Assembly (NCBI GenBank): GCA_030063045.1
Contig: JAQSEB010000037.1
Coordinates: 682,001-746,000 of the forward strand
DNA length: 64,000 nt
DNA from: Pratylenchus scribneri
Taxonomy: Eukaryota; Nematoda; Chromadorea; Rhabditida; Pratylenchidae
Reading direction: 5' to 3'
Below the pieces are notes generated by a model that was given only the letters and a program-made list of their open reading frames with translations, did no database searches and had not been told where the DNA came from. The position numbers and the translations under genes were made by a program. Shown one piece after another: positions 12,501 through 25,718 of this stretch (within the stretch, counting starts at the first letter, position 1; each line of letters starts with the position of its first letter).

Positions 12501-13011
12501 CTCTGTGGCCAATGGGCCAATTTAAGTGATCTAAACTTTATTTAATATTTTTGGGCTATCGAATGGTATATTATACTTTCTGACAGACAAAAATTAGGCC
12601 AAGTTATGACCAAAAAACCATTTTTCGCCAAATTAGAGGCTAAAATAAGCCGAATTAGAGGAAGAAATAAGCCCCACGTCATTTAATTAATATATTACGT
12701 GAATGGTTCGGATTCCACATATTCTCCATGAGGTTGTTGCAACGAGAGAACATTGTCTATCTAATAGAATAAATTAAATAAATAATAATTTAATGGCTAA
12801 TTTTGAATTTTTTTATTAAATGTAAAGTAATTCATTATAGTTTTAAATAAATATTTATTTTTAAATTTAAATCCGTAAAATCCAAATTAAATTTTTAAAT
12901 TTTTAAAAAGACTTACTTCCCAGGTGAAAATCCTAAAAATATTAAATATTAATAAGTGAATAAAATATTTTTTATTTATTACTTTGTGTAGTCATCGACA
13001 GCATTTGCCAT
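9513..13011 (-). CDS. MATH-domain plus coiled-coil protein, copy 3 (7 exons)
   Basis: Exons by eye: 13011-12983, 12932-12917 (16-nt microexon), 12760-12699, 11732-11539, 11133-10973, 10127-9931 and 9756-9513. They total 903 nt, 300 codons plus stop, all in phase. The last acceptor is a CAGCAG tandem, so a one-codon-shorter form is possible. MATH motifs: SKGPYGQDGVKW, LHLYPRGEK, VSVFLVLLDGNG and FIVEGHKLIL; the usual G(W/C)GFDNF loop is replaced by a Tyr/Trp-rich one. The coiled coil ends in an acidic tail (VEEIITIDD). Two introns are swollen by mobile repeats: one by a MITE at 10204-10870, the other by the GC-rich insertion at 11786-12667. The exon-intron plan is the same as in the two neighbours, so the set arose by tandem duplication. 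Confidence 0.82.
10204..10870. repeat. MITE copy E interrupted by a second inverted repeat
   Basis: The left arm (TTGACTTCTAATAAATCAGA) and a decayed right arm near 10,780-10,870 belong to the palindromic family. Between them sits another inverted-repeat element, about 10,398-10,775. Its arms include ATTTTGGGAATCTCGGTTTCTAGG and its approximate complement, around repeated TAGGGGCTAGGGTTAGGG text. It is an insertion within an insertion, all inside an intron of MATH copy 3. Confidence 0.65.
11786..12667. repeat. Nested inverted-repeat element with extreme GC-rich core (intronic)
   Basis: A near-perfect 30-bp inverted repeat ending in CTTCCTCTAATTCGGCTTAT bounds the unit. Inside, 11,812-12,320 is a second inverted repeat beginning TAGGGTTGCGCCCCCGC, filled with GCGGGG and GGGGGCGC runs, strikingly GC-rich in an AT-rich genome. 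The region 12,010-12,065 shares the CGCAGCGAAAAATTTT unit with 8,820-8,925. It lies in the third intron of MATH copy 3. The open frames here are not considered genes. Confidence 0.72.
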
Positions 13012-13429
13012 GTTGAATCAAAGTTGAAAGAAGATCTCGCTTTTCAGTTGATTTGGCCAAATCAAGAAATTTGATCACTTTTTTTGTAACAAAAACCACT
13101 TTATTATATAGCTATCTCTGGAAAAATAAATTTTAATTGTTACAGTAGAATGTTTTTGGAAATAAATCGCCTTATTAAAAGGTAATTTAAATGCTTCTAT
13201 TAAAACGAAATTTTCAAAAAGTCGATCAATTTGGTTAAAGAGAAATGATAATTCAAAGCTTAATTGAAAAAATTCAGGCTGCGATTTTCTAGATAATTCT
13301 TTTTTTTCATATAAATGTGCTAATATATTCGATTTAATTTGTTGGATTCTAGCAAAAAAAAAAAGAAAGTTAGTATTGGAGGAGTCTTACACGGAGAAAT
13401 GAGGATGACAAAAGGTCAACGTTGGGAAT

Positions 13430-13600
13430 TTCCTTGGCTATAGATTGAATTAAAAATAAAATTTGCATTCTGCATTGGAATATGGAAGACCAATGAATGC
13501 ATTGACTCGTCGTCATCACATCAACAACGCGCGTACAATTCTTAAGAAGAATCTGCTTGGATATGACGGATTTATGGGTGGTGTGTGCTGTAGGCAATTC
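13430..13600 (-). promoter_or_regulatory. Conserved 5' block upstream of MATH copy 3
   Basis: Contains AACAACGCGCGTACAATTCT, then CTTAAGAAGAATC and GATATGACGGATTTATGG, matching the block at 8,403-8,535 upstream of copy 2. It is a candidate shared promoter or 5'-UTR element, though only duplicated flank is proven. Confidence 0.4.
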
Positions 13601-14430
13601 TTCGATTGATGCAAATTAAAAATTTAAGAAGGACGAAATTTTAAGAATTTGAAAACCAAATGAGCCGAAATGAGCCGTAATTGGCAAATCAAAATTTCTA
13701 CTTGATTTTTCGCAGATTAGAGATCCATTTATGGTGAACAATTTGTGTGGTATATGCACATTTTTGTCAGAGATCAATTAAAAGAAATGGGCAAAGAATT
13801 ATCTGCTGCTAGGAAATGATGGAATGGATTTTTGTATGGTATTGGCAAAATACTTCGACAATATCAGTTGTTTTTAAGGAAGAAATTATTGAATTCTGAA
13901 CAATTTGATCATTTTATTCGAAATGGAACATGAAAGTTCAAATTTTAAAAAAAAATTCTAAATCCCACCTAAATACTTGAATAATTTGTAAAATATGCAC
14001 ATTTTTATCAGATCAAAAAAAAAAAAAAGAAAATAAAAGAAAAATTTAATAGAAAAATGATGGAATTTTTTGATTAAATTTAAATAACTTTCTTGGCAGC
14101 TTTTTCTTTTTTCATTAATTGATGGAGGCGATATGCAAAGTTAAAATTTGACTATTTTTTCCATTTAAATTTCATTAATAAAAATACATAATTTTTATAA
14201 CTTTAAATTTCAAAAATAAATGATCAAAAAAATTATAAAATTGATAATAAAATGGAAAAATTATGAATTTAAATTAAGCTAAATATTATATTTAAAAATA
14301 ATAAATAATTATGAAAAATATGGAATAAAAAAATAAGGCAAAATTGCTGTATACATCTAAATATTTACAATTTAAATTGCGTGATATTCTTAAAAGCTGT
14401 TCATATTCATAAAAATAATCAAATTTCCAA
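13601..14430. other. Intergenic, AT-rich
   Basis: Between the upstream flank of MATH copy 3 and the 3' end of the SLC6 gene. It is AT-rich with A-runs, and no convincing exon or RNA was found. Confidence 0.6.
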
Positions 14431-17400
14431 TCAAATGAAAGCACCGCCCCCAGCATTTGTTCGAATGCCCCCGCCACCTCCCCCATCCGAGGCAGAATCT
14501 GCGCGAATTGTGGATGCCGTAGAAGTATTCATCAAATTACGATGGGCAATTGTTGTTGTGGTCATTGTCGTTGTTGGACTTCCACCTCGTCCACTGCCTG
14601 GCACTACATCATCGCTTTCTGGCTGTGCCTGGAAAAAAGCCAAATTTTAATTTTTACCGAATATTGAAAATGAGTAAAAATTTAATTTGAAAATTCATAA
14701 TTTATTATTTTATTTTATATGGTATTATGTATTTTGTTGATGAATTGAATACAACCAAAACTAATTAATTATCTTTCCATTCATATTATTGGAAATAGTT
14801 TATTTTATTTTATCCGGATATTTCGACTATAATAAATGCAAGTTCACAGTTAAATCATATTAAATTACGCTTTTAAAATTGCATAAGAATTTTAAAAATG
14901 ATTAAAATTTAATTTTTAATATTCCAAATTAATGATTAATTATTTTACCATATATTGGGCCATGTATTTAATTGATCAACATAATGTAGATAAAACTAAT
15001 TAATTAGCTTCTAATTCATATCCTTGAGGATGGTATAATTAATTCGAATATTTTTCACTTATATATATAAAATTTTCATTTTCATAAATCATTCAAATAT
15101 AAATATTTTTGCTAATTTTTCTTCCAAATTTTTAAAATTTTCAAAATTTTTATAGAAATTTTTGTTAAAAATTTATTGTAAAATATTTTATGGGCCTTTG
15201 AGTATTGACTGACCAATGGTGCCTGGGGCAAAAGCATATAGCCACCAGCTGCTGGTCCCGAGGCTGTATATTTTGGCGAGAAATGATGATGCGATTGTTG
15301 ATGGTGATTATTATGGTCAATTCGGTGATGTGTGCCACTGGACATTGAACCCTTCATTAACTCATAGCGCAATGGGGAACGAAAAGCAATGCAAAAACGC
15401 TGAAAAATGGCCATAAATAATTTTGAGAAATTTATTGGCTCATCAGACAAAAAATCAAAAAATCTTGGCACTTATCGTTTATCTGTCACCAGATTTTTTC
15501 ACCTCTAAATTTACTCTACCAAAAATGAATCAACCCTAAAATCATATAAAATCATGTTTTTTTCATCGTTTTACAAACAATTTTACATAAAGAATCTCAA
15601 TTTTTTTTCAAATCTGGTGACAGATAACCCTGATGAGTACCAAAATCTTATTAGGCAAAGTTACCAATTTTAATAGGAATTTAGTAATTGCGTCTTTAAA
15701 TATTTTGGTTCATAATGGATGCCTAATTAATTAACCAGTAGAGTTGTTCAAATACGAATAATTAATCGTGGATTCGGTTTTTGGCAAAAAGTGTTTGTTT
15801 TTGGTTTCTCCCATTTTCGGTTATAATTCTAAAATTATTGTTTTTTTTGAAAATTAAATTTTATTTCTCAAATTTTTAAATTTAAAAATGTGCCAATTTT
15901 CCATTTTATCTAATTTTCAATTTCAACCCATATTTTTACCCGGAAAGGCGCAATCCTGCCTCCATGTCTGCAACTCCGACAAATGGCAAAGAATGCCCAA
16001 AGTGGGATTGGCAATAAAGGGAAAATGGCAATTCCGATGCCGACAAATTCACTCCATTTCCAGGCTCGCACTTCGGGCGAATATTTTCCGAATGAATAGC
16101 ACATCAAATTGATTACGGCAATTGCCTGAGTTAATTTAAATAAAATGAATTAATTTATATAATATTAAATAAAATTCATTATTTACCGATGAATTAAATT
16201 TTGGGATATTATTTGGCAAAAAATTTTACAAAAATGTGAAAATTATTTACTATATATTCTTATAATTTGCCAACGAATTATTTTTGGGATACTTAAATAG
16301 GCAATTTTTTTTAAAAATGTGAAAATTATTTAGTAAATTTTATTTAAATAAATTAATAAATTTTAGATGACAAAAAATCCTTGAAAATATTGACAAATAT
16401 TAATTGTAATTGGAATCCCTTGTGCTGATTTTCGTATTTTAATTTTACTTCAGCAGAATAGAGTAGATCGTGGTCGCTTTCATCAATATGAAAAAAATTG
16501 AAATTTAAACCGAAATTGGGAATTTTGCTCAAAAAACTGATAAGAAACCTAAAATTAAAATCATTTCAAAAATCGTAAATTGGGTTTTAAACAGAAAACT
16601 TTACAAAACCGAACACGATCTACTCTATTCACAGAGATTTTGAAAATATCAATTTTTTAAATTAAATTCTATTAAATAAGCCCCGAGGCAAACATAAAAC
16701 TAGTTAAATTTACCGAATTATTAATTAAAATAAATTAATTCAACTAACAATTGGGACTGCAGGCAAAATGTAATTGAAAAAGAGAATAAAATGGCCAAAA
16801 CACCAGCAACATGTGGAATGCAACATTGCTTTGAGGTCGAGTCCCAGAGAATGTGCACAGTAGACCCAGGAGACGGCGAAAAGCTCAAATGCCAAAACAA
16901 TGGCCAAAGTTATGTATTTGAGGTAGCCAGTGGCCAATTCATAATTGTATTTGCCGGACTAAAATTATTTATTAAAATTTGAAATTCTAATTTTATGAAA
17001 GATTAAAAATATCAATGTTAATTTTAAATATTCTTATCATAAAAATAACGGATACGATTGAATTTGTCAGAAAAAAGTACTGTAAATTTAGAAAAAAAAT
17101 GCTGAAATAGTCGAAAAAAAATGTGAAAATTTCGAAAAACTATAATGGAAATGGATAAAGGTTCAATCTTTAACGAGTTTGTCCTTGTCCACAAATTTTA
17201 TACTCGATCAATAGATTTCTTCAAATCGCATCAAAATTGTTTATAATTTTTTTTTATCATTTGGTCAAAATTAAAAGATATTCAAATTTCCTATTTGATT
17301 CAAAACTAATCTAACTATGAAAAATTATGATAAATCGATGCCTTTTAATGAGACCTATCGATATCGATTGTAAAATATTATTTAGGGCGATAAGTTTTAC

Positions 17401-20400
17401 GATATTTTCATTTTTTTGATATTTCCAGTATTTTTTTTTTCTAAATTTTAAATTTTTCCCAAAAAATAATTAATAATATCATTAAAATAATTAAAAAATA
17501 ATTATTTAACCTGAGTTATAAAAACACAGCTGACACTCATTCCAATAGCACAAACAAAAAAGGCCAATGAAAAACGAGGACAGCACTAGAAATAATAATT
17601 TTTAAAATATTAATTAAAATTTTATTTAAAATATTTTCATAATTTAAATCCCATAAATTTATTATTGACTGACCCTTGACCATTTTTCGCCTAAAGCATC
17701 TTCAAAAGTTGCCAAAATTCCGAGTGCTAGGACATACTTAAATTTTGATAAAATAATTAAATAAATTTTTTTAAATTTACAAAAATATTGAGCAACATGA
17801 ATGCCACCATGAAGAGGAACATTCCAGCAAATATTTTGGTATGCGGAATATAGGCCAAATAGACAATCAATTGGAAAAATTGATTCTCGCCTAAAATTTA
17901 GTTTAAATTATTTTAAATAATTTTATTTAAATTAACCTTGTGAAATTAGCTCTCCGGGTGAAAGGTCAACTTTTTGGCTGATATGGCCAACAAGTGCAAT
18001 AATTGTGGCCAATTGGAGGGCACTGATCAAAATGTGGGCAAAAAGAAGCAGAAAGCTGTCTCTGAAAATCGGAGAAATTTATTTAAAAATTATTTAAGTT
18101 AAAATAAAATTTAAAGTCAGAAAATTATATAAAAATTTCGATAACTCGAATTTTGGGCTTTGTCCAATATATACATAATTTTCAAACAAATAATTAAATT
18201 TTTATACCATTAGGTTTAGAGCACTTTCCATAGATCATTTTTTTGAATAAAATGCTTGATCAAAAATTATTGACGGCTGAACCAAAATAAAGAAAATAGT
18301 TAAATTTTTGCCTATTTTGCCTTTTTTTTATTCATAAATTTTTTGCCAATTTCAATCAAATTTACAAATTTTTTCTCCCAGTTCTTCCCATTTTAAAACT
18401 TAAGCTAATTAATTCACTAAAAAATTGATTTACTTTTAAAAATCCAAATTTTAATACTTAAAATTTTTAATCCACTTTTACAAATCCCAATAATAAATTT
18501 ATCAATATTTTTTTTCATATAAAAAAATAAAAACTTACTGGACCAAATTATTGGATCTTTTATTGTATGAGCCCAATGTGATGAATGCCCCAAAGCCTAG
18601 GCCAGTGGCAATAATTGCTTGCTCTGCGGCAGTTTTCCAAACCATCCAATCCTTTAGCCTTTCCCAATCCAATGAATTCATGAAAAATGGTTGAAACATT
18701 TCCAATGCGCCACCAAGGAACATTGAACGACCAAAAAGGCCAAACAAGAGGACAAGTGGCACAAAAAGTGTGAACTATAGAAAAATTAATGTTTAAATTC
18801 GTATATAAATTTTAAATTTATAATACTCTTATTAAATTTGAGAAAAATTTCAGAATTATAAATATAAAAAGTTTTTAAAATTCATTAATCAATTTTCTGG
18901 AATTATTATCCCAATAAAAATTTTTAAAATAATAACATTTATTTTTAAGTATTTAATTATTTTGTCCAAAGTCGGTTTTGGTTTGAGAAAATGGATGAAA
19001 TTTCAAAGCAAAATTAGGGAAATTTTTCTCAAAATAACCGAAAATAAGAGAAACCGACATTTTTCAAAAATCGAAAAAATTTAAAACCGACACGTCCGAA
19101 AAACCAATTTTGGGCAATCCTATTTTTAGAATCATAAAAAAAATAAATTTTAAAAATTTTATGAATTAAAATCGAAAGAAAATTTTGTAATCTAAATTCA
19201 GCCAATTTTCAGAATAATATTATGGATCCAAAAAATCACCTAATTAAAAATAAATATATTTTAATATTCCATACAATTTTTGAAGCACTCCCTTGATTAT
19301 AATTATTTATTTTTTGCTAATTTTTTGAAAATATTTACAAAAAAGGAGAAAAGAAATTCGGGTAAATTTTTCAACTTAATTCGACTAATTTTCCGAATAT
19401 TTATTATAGATAATAAAATTAAATTTTTAAATTATATTTTCATTTTGAAAAGTTTTCTTAAACTAATTATTATTTGCTAATTTTTTGAAAATATTTTCAT
19501 AAAAAAATTTTGATTAAAAACTACAATCCCTCAATTATAAATTTTAAATATCCCAAAATATTTTTTTCTTCAATTTTAATTTAAGCTTACCACCATCACT
19601 TTGCCCAACCATCGAACACCAAAACAAATGGCACAAAAAACCAATGCCCAAACAATGGAATGGGCAATGAGCCAATGAATTTGTAATTGGCCAATTTGTG
19701 CAATGTTCGCTGTGGACGAGTCCAAAACACTTCAAAATTTGGGGACGGACAATTAAATTGGCAAATTAGGCCATTTGCTTACTCAGTGAATTGCTTTAAG
19801 GCGGAATCATCATGAAATGTGGCCAAACGCCTCTCCAAAACATATTGGGAATTGTTGACGGAAATGATGGAGGCAGATTCGAGGCAATCACCAAATTGAA
19901 ATTCAGGAAAATTTTTGCAATTTAGCCAAGGCAATCCTGCAATTTGTTTTTTAAAGATTTTTAATAGGAATGAAAGAATTAATTATTTATCTAAAATATT
20001 TATGATTAAATTATTCAATCAATTTTTTACTAAAATTATGTCCGAAATTAATTTATGAAAATATTCTGAGCCAATAAGTTCAATTATTTTTCTTATTCTG
20101 TAATTATTAATTTTTATATGGTTTGATAGAACGGAAAAAATCCATCTTTTGATATGAATTATATTCAATAAATTTTCAATTTTAATATATTATTGGAATT
20201 AAATTTTTAATCACAATTTCATTCGCCTAATCAAGGATTTAGGATTCAAAATGTATTCAAATTTATTTAATAAATTTATTTAAAAATCTTGCTTATTTTT
20301 TAATGATTTAATAATTTAGAGTTTTTTGGGATTATTCGATTTTCTTCAATTTTAATTCAATATTTATTTTTATCAATAAATTTTTTTCATTAGAAATTTT

Positions 20401-21424
20401 ACCTGGCCGATCATCGGTCAACGTCCAGAAGAGATGATAAATGTAGAAGAAAATCCATGCCAAAAACCTGGTCATTGTGGCCATCATGAAAATGGAGAAA
20501 ACAATTTGGGCGATGCCAATGCCTTCATTAGTAAAGAAATTAAATATTTATTTTTAATTGAATTGGAACCCTTGAAAACTGGGCAAATATTATAAAATGC
20601 TTGGAAGGGGCCTCGGCCAGTCAATTGGCCAATGGCCAGCTCGAGGAGGAGAATTGGCAATACAATGAGCAATAAACTGGCACCATAGGCCACAAGGAAT
20701 GCCGCTGAATAAAAAATTCGAATTTTTAATTTTTTAATTCTTTTTTTCAATAATTATTTAATTAAATAATAATTTTTACGTCCTCCATTGTCGAGGATGA
20801 GCCGAGGCAAATTGAGGAGATTTGTGGTGGCAAAGAGGTAAGCAATTGAGGCAAACATGAATTCCGGTTTAGTTGACCAAATGTCGCGCCATTCTTCAAC
20901 AATCAATGAGGATACCTTAAAAAATAACAATGGTTTTTTTTAAATATAAAAATTGTTATTTTATAATTTTTGCATAATTTCTTAAAATTCATTTTTTTGA
21001 AAGAAATATAAGCCATTAAAAAATTCGTTTTAAAAAAAATTGGGACCAAAAATTGAGCCATTATTTAATTGAATTTATTCCATTTTAATTCATTTTATTT
21101 AATTTTATAATTTAAAAAAGTTACTTTTATAATTTTTGGGTAGTTTCTTAAAATAATAATTTGTGGAAATAAATATTTCCCAATTAAAAAATTGCTTTAT
21201 TTTTAAAAATAATTTATGGCCAAAAAATAGAGCTTTTATTTAATTGGATTTAATCTTTTTAATTCTTTTTATTTAATATTCATTTAAATTAATTATTCAT
21301 CAATATCTCTTTTATGAATTTTAACACTTTTTAATATTAATTAATTTTTCGCCTCTAAATTCAAAATTTATAATCTGCTATAACGAACCTTCATGTTGGA
21401 CAAACTTCGGTCCTCAAACCACAT
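14431..21424 (-). CDS. Sodium:neurotransmitter symporter family (SLC6) transporter, divergent
   Basis: Fifteen exons by eye: 21424-21389, 20915-20780, 20704-20570, 20522-20403, 19936-19783, 19729-19591, 18774-18539, 18061-17937, 17890-17781, 17736-17674, 17585-17511, 16958-16749, 16125-15940, 15399-15214 and 14628-14431. The total is 2,109 nt, 702 codons plus stop, all phases agreeing. Twelve hydrophobic segments follow the SLC6 order: TM1-2 around DNGG and LLLELAIGQLTGRGP, an extracellular loop 2 with two Cys, the TM6 region ending in GSYNK, the AYIPHTKIFAG TM8 region, and TM12 near the end. TM1 has NLLNLPRL where canonical members have GNVWRFPY, so the substrate and sodium sites are altered. 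The cytoplasmic tail is His-rich, then Thr- and Gly-rich. The protein should be plasma-membrane, but its substrate cannot be named. It may be an orphan nematode SNF-type carrier. The N-terminus is short (12 residues in exon 1), and an upstream alternative exon is possible. Confidence 0.85.
15478..15632. repeat. Short inverted-repeat MITE in SLC6 intron
   Basis: Perfect 18-bp arms, TTATCTGTCACCAGATTT and AAATCTGGTGACAGATAA, lie about 115 bp apart directly upstream of the penultimate exon of the SLC6 gene. The element is too short to code. Confidence 0.7.
16452..16632. repeat. Short inverted-repeat MITE in SLC6 intron
   Basis: Arms GAATAGAGTAGATCGTG and CACGATCTACTCTATTC flank about 145 bp of AT-rich sequence. 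It lies in the intron between the twelfth and thirteenth exons. Confidence 0.68.
17160..17405. repeat. Palindromic MITE, copy F (SLC6 intron)
   Basis: A decayed relative of copies A-E and G: the left part carries TCGATCAATAGATTTCTTCA and ATCGCATCAAAATTG, with partial complements near 17,330-17,370. Assignment to the family is by pattern only. Confidence 0.45.
20940..21290. repeat. Diverged direct duplication in SLC6 intron 1
   Basis: Two adjacent copies of about 170 bp. Shared text includes TTTTATAATTTTTG, TTTCTTAAAAT, CCAATTAAAAAATT-type and TTATTTAATTG. The copies are diverged and non-coding. Confidence 0.5.
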
Positions 21425-24400
21425 TTCGATCGGATGGAAATGAAGAGAAGGTGAGAATGTTTCGATGGATGATGGCAATCAAATAAATTCATTCATTCAA
21501 TTTATTAATTTTTTTCTTAATTTTTGAAAATTTTTCAATTTATTTTAAACTCTAGCAATGTCAATTTTAGTCTAAAATGTTTAATTTAGGTAAATATGCT
21601 TTGAATAATTATATTTGTTGATTTTTATTTTCATATTTTCGAATAATTAGGGATTTATTTTCGGAATAAGCGAGCTAAAAAATGCCGAAATGATGTCAAA
21701 AGAATAGGCTAATAAAAAATTTGAGTGGATAATAAAATAAAACAAATTCCGCGAAAAGCTTCTTTTCATTCTCTCCTTTTTTGGGGGTTTGTCATTGGCC
21801 AAAATAAAAGCGGAAAAGTGGATTGCAGTGGGGTGGGGGCACATTTGGAGGAGGCCATTTTGATGTTGTGCGGGAATTGTGGACAAGAATAAAAGGAAGC
21901 AGTCTTGGTTTAAATCGAATTACGCGGAAATGTGTTTGGAGGGGAAAAGGGCGGAAACAAGCATAGTAAAAGAATAAAAAGGAGGAGAAGGGACAAAGAA
22001 TTTGGTGAAAGGAATGAAACAATTTTTATTACTTTTTGTTCCAGAAAGGAAATTATGCATAGTTTTAGTGGAATAATGGGAAAAAATTTGAAATTGTAAT
22101 GAGAAAATTAAATATATTTATTTTTAAATAAATGAAAAAATTAGAAAGGCAATCCGGAACTCCAGTTGGAATGCGAATTTGGCCAATATTTAAACAATTT
22201 TCAATTCAATCTATTAATAAAAACTTTTTTATAATTTTATGTTTCGTCGATCCCTTTTTTCTCTATAAAATTTTGATATTTAGAAAGATGATTAATCAAA
22301 ACATTGGCCAGAATTTTTAGGCTAAAAACCAAAAGAATTTTGACCAATTTTGTTAATTTTTTGGTCATATTTTTTGCCAATTTCTAACAAATCGATCAAT
22401 TCTTTGTCTGATAAAATTTTTCTTTTTAAATATGTAATTTTTAAAAATAAAAGATGAATATTAAATTAATTTACAATTAATTTAAGCGAAAAGAGAGATC
22501 TGTTTCAAGATTATTTCCTTCCGATTATATTTCTTCTAATTCTTTGGGACCATTCTTTTTATGTCTATGATTAGAATTGGATTAATATTAATAGCGAATA
22601 AGCCCTGATGATGATGAGCTCTTCTTTTAGTAGATAAAGCTGATCAGCCTTCCTTAAATAGATTTATTTAAAGAAATCCTTTTACCATCTTCCCTGTTTT
22701 AATCAATTTATTCTTCAACGGAATTCATTTAATCACGTAGAAATTTTTTAATTTGTTTGTCTTCCTATCAATCGATTAAAATAAAAAAATTATAAATTTT
22801 TTCTAATTATTTGCTCTTAAAAAAATATTTCAACTTTCCAAAATTAAAAAATCCCTAAAAATCGTTGATGTTAACACCGAATTGTATCAAATCAATGATG
22901 GGCTGTGCTTTTGGCGGATTCTATTGAAAAGAAGGGTTGGAGGCTGCACAAATAAATGGAATAAAAGGGAAGGAAAAAGGAAGGAGAATAAAAGGTGGGT
23001 GCGCGGTGTATGCGCATTTTATGGTTGCTGGCGGGGTAAAGGAAGGATCGGCGGAAGGAGGATGGACTTGTTTTGGTGGTGAAGGTTGAAGAGGTGGAAA
23101 ATGGAAGGAAATTGGAAAATAGGAAGGATTTAGAAGAGGATTGAAGGTGTGCGCGATGCTCACGTCGTTTGGTGGGGTGCCCATTTACGGGGGGATTGCG
23201 CATCATTATCTTTTTCCACGTCCCCACATTATTTTTGGGTAGCGGAAGGAGTGGAAATGTGCAGAAGGAGTATTTATTTATTTGGAATTGGAACAAATCC
23301 AACAAAGTATTATGGTGAAAAAGGGACTTTTTTACTAGTATAATTTGGAATGAATGAGATTTGTTAATAATTTTTAAAATAAATTAAAATTAAATGAATT
23401 ATTTAAAAATGAAATTCATGCCCAAAAAATTACACAATATTAATTTTCGAGTAATTTAATTTTATAAGAATTTGCAAAGGTCAAATAGAATTGGCTTCTA
23501 TTTGAAATAAAAAAGCAAATCTAAATATTTGGATTTAATTTTATTAAAATTCTACTGAAAAATTTAAAACATTTTTCTCACAGTTTGATAGTTAAAGAAA
23601 TTTAAAGCCGATCGAAATCGAAAATTTTAACATTAATTAAATTATTTTTTATTTAATCAGAGAATTTTCAAATGCTATGAAATATTACATAAAATGTTGT
23701 CAAATTAATATCCTAAATAATATTGATAAATTGAATTACGCTATCCATGAAACGGAATTGAATCAAAGAAAGCAGCTGGTTAATGGGACAAAATGATGAC
23801 CCAAATGATTGAATGGACAAAACGGCAGCTGACTGGACTTCGGATGAGCCCATGGACTTTACTAAAAGGGCCAATTGTGTGCTTGGTGCGGTGTCTTGAT
23901 TTTACGTGGAGCAAAATAAGCCCAGCAGCAGCAGCAGGTGAGTGGAAAATGCAAGAAAAATCGCGATTGTGTATATTTATGTGAGTAGAGCCAAAAGGGA
24001 CATGCTGGAGGCAGAATTCCGTTAGCCTAAAAATTGGCCGACATTGACTGAGATTGGCCACTGTTGTGTTTATGTTGTGTAATCGGAAAAAAAATGGAAA
24101 GGAAGGGTGGCTGCTCGACTGACTCTATTGATGACAGCCACCCGGCTGGACAAAAGCAAAATAAGGGATCGTTTTTGCTTTCACACCGGTGACAAAAGCC
24201 CAACGAAAATGGGAAGGTGGGGAAAGGAGAAAAAGATTGATGACACTCATCAATTAGTCCGGTTAAAATTAATGAAGGGGGAGAAAAAAATAGGATGCTA
24301 AAATGGCAGTGATGGGATTGGAGGAAAGATTAAGTGAAATTGACAATGGCCAATGGCCACTTTTAATTGGGGATTAGGCCAACATTGGGCCAAGTTGAAA

Positions 24401-25700
24401 ATTCTTGCAAAAACTGACTTTGGGGTACTTAAAGAATTTAGGTCCGCTTTTTTCTCACAAAAGAAAAAGTGAAAAAGTTCCCCTTTGGATCATCGTCGCT
24501 ATTAGGGGTTGAGGTTATTCGGTAATAGGTTACGAATATGATGAGGTAAAAATCATCTCACGTATCCCCTAACTTCCAAGGAATTCTTCACTTTTACGCT
24601 TCTCAAAAAAGAGGATTTAAACTGGATAAGTGCCATTTTGGCTACCAAAATACAAAAAAAGCTAAGCATTCAAGCCAATCGGTAATTTTATATTTTGTCA
24701 AAAATTAATTATTGCAGAAAAAAGCAATTAAAAATGTTGGAAGGAATTAAGTGAAATTGACGATGGCCAATGGCTACTTTTAATTGGGGATTAGGCAACA
24801 TTTAGCTCAGCAGCAGTTGAAATTCGTGCAAAAATGCTGAATTTCCTTTTCAAAAGGCAAAGAAGGAAATTGGTCAAAGATGGAAATTGGAAAGGCAGTT
24901 GAAAAAAAAAGAAATATGCCCATTTGGAGTAAGTCGGCATTTTTATGAGAGGAAGAAGCGGCGGCACCAACTTTGATGGGGAAAATAGGGGTCGGAAATG
25001 CGCTAAAAAAGAAGCAGAAAGCAATACAAAAGCGGCCAATGTTTCCTTCCTTCCCCCATCAGTCCCGGAGAAATATATGTTTCCGAAAGCAGGCTGAAAT
25101 CCCCTCCAACTTTTCGGTTTCTGGCCCTTCCAAATTCCCCTTGGCCCCAGCCACCACAGAGGGAACCTGGAGTCACAAAGAAAATATGTGCACAATATTT
25201 TGAAAATTTCATTGTAATTGTAAAAATTTTTTAAAAAAGGAAAAAATCCTCAATATATATTGAGCACCGATAAATTGTTAAAATATATTAGAAATGAATA
25301 AAATTCTGAAAATCCACGTCAAAATAAATTCAAAAAATTTTGAACATAAAAGGAAAAAAATATGTTCAAAATTTTACATATTTACAAAATTGAGTGAAAA
25401 TACATCAACTGTTATAATATTCTTAAAATTACTAAAATTCAGGGAACATTTTGAGAATTTAATAATTTTGAAAATTTATATTTGTATTCATTTTGATAAG
25501 CTTTTGGAAATAAGACCCAAAATGCAGATTAAAAATGGATACAATTTTCAGAAAATTTTCAGAATTCTATGATTTTCGCCAAATTTTTCGATTCATTTTC
25601 ACAACCTAAAATAGAACAAATTTTCAGAATATTTTCGAAAAATATCTAAATTTTGAGATTATTCTGGAGAAAGGCAATGAAAGGAATAAATAAATGTTTT
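21425..25700. other. Intergenic region upstream of the SLC6 gene
   Basis: About 4.3 kb without a credible gene. Open frames near 22,890-23,340 and 24,790-25,210 are low-complexity, overlap on both strands and lack family features. A roughly 90-bp direct repeat (about 24,312-24,400 and 24,735-24,830, sharing AAGTGAAATTGAC and CTTTTAATTGGGGATTAGG) flanks an imperfect inverted repeat at about 24,440-24,625. The SLC6 promoter should lie just to the right of 21,424, but no clear TATA box was found. Confidence 0.6.
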
Positions 25701-25718
25701 AATGGAGGAGGATACATA

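Noticed and set aside
14381..14650. 89-codon plus-strand frame with Pro and Val runs
   Set aside because: Antisense of the Gly/Thr-rich last exon of the SLC6 gene.
22882..23343. Overlapping open frames on both strands, up to 137 codons
   Set aside because: Low-complexity Ser/Pro/Phe-rich translations on one strand mirror the other; no domain, no splice pattern.
24791..25212. 134-codon minus-strand frame and plus-strand partner
   Set aside because: No family features and overlapping frames on both strands; likely chance openness in a GC-richer stretch.
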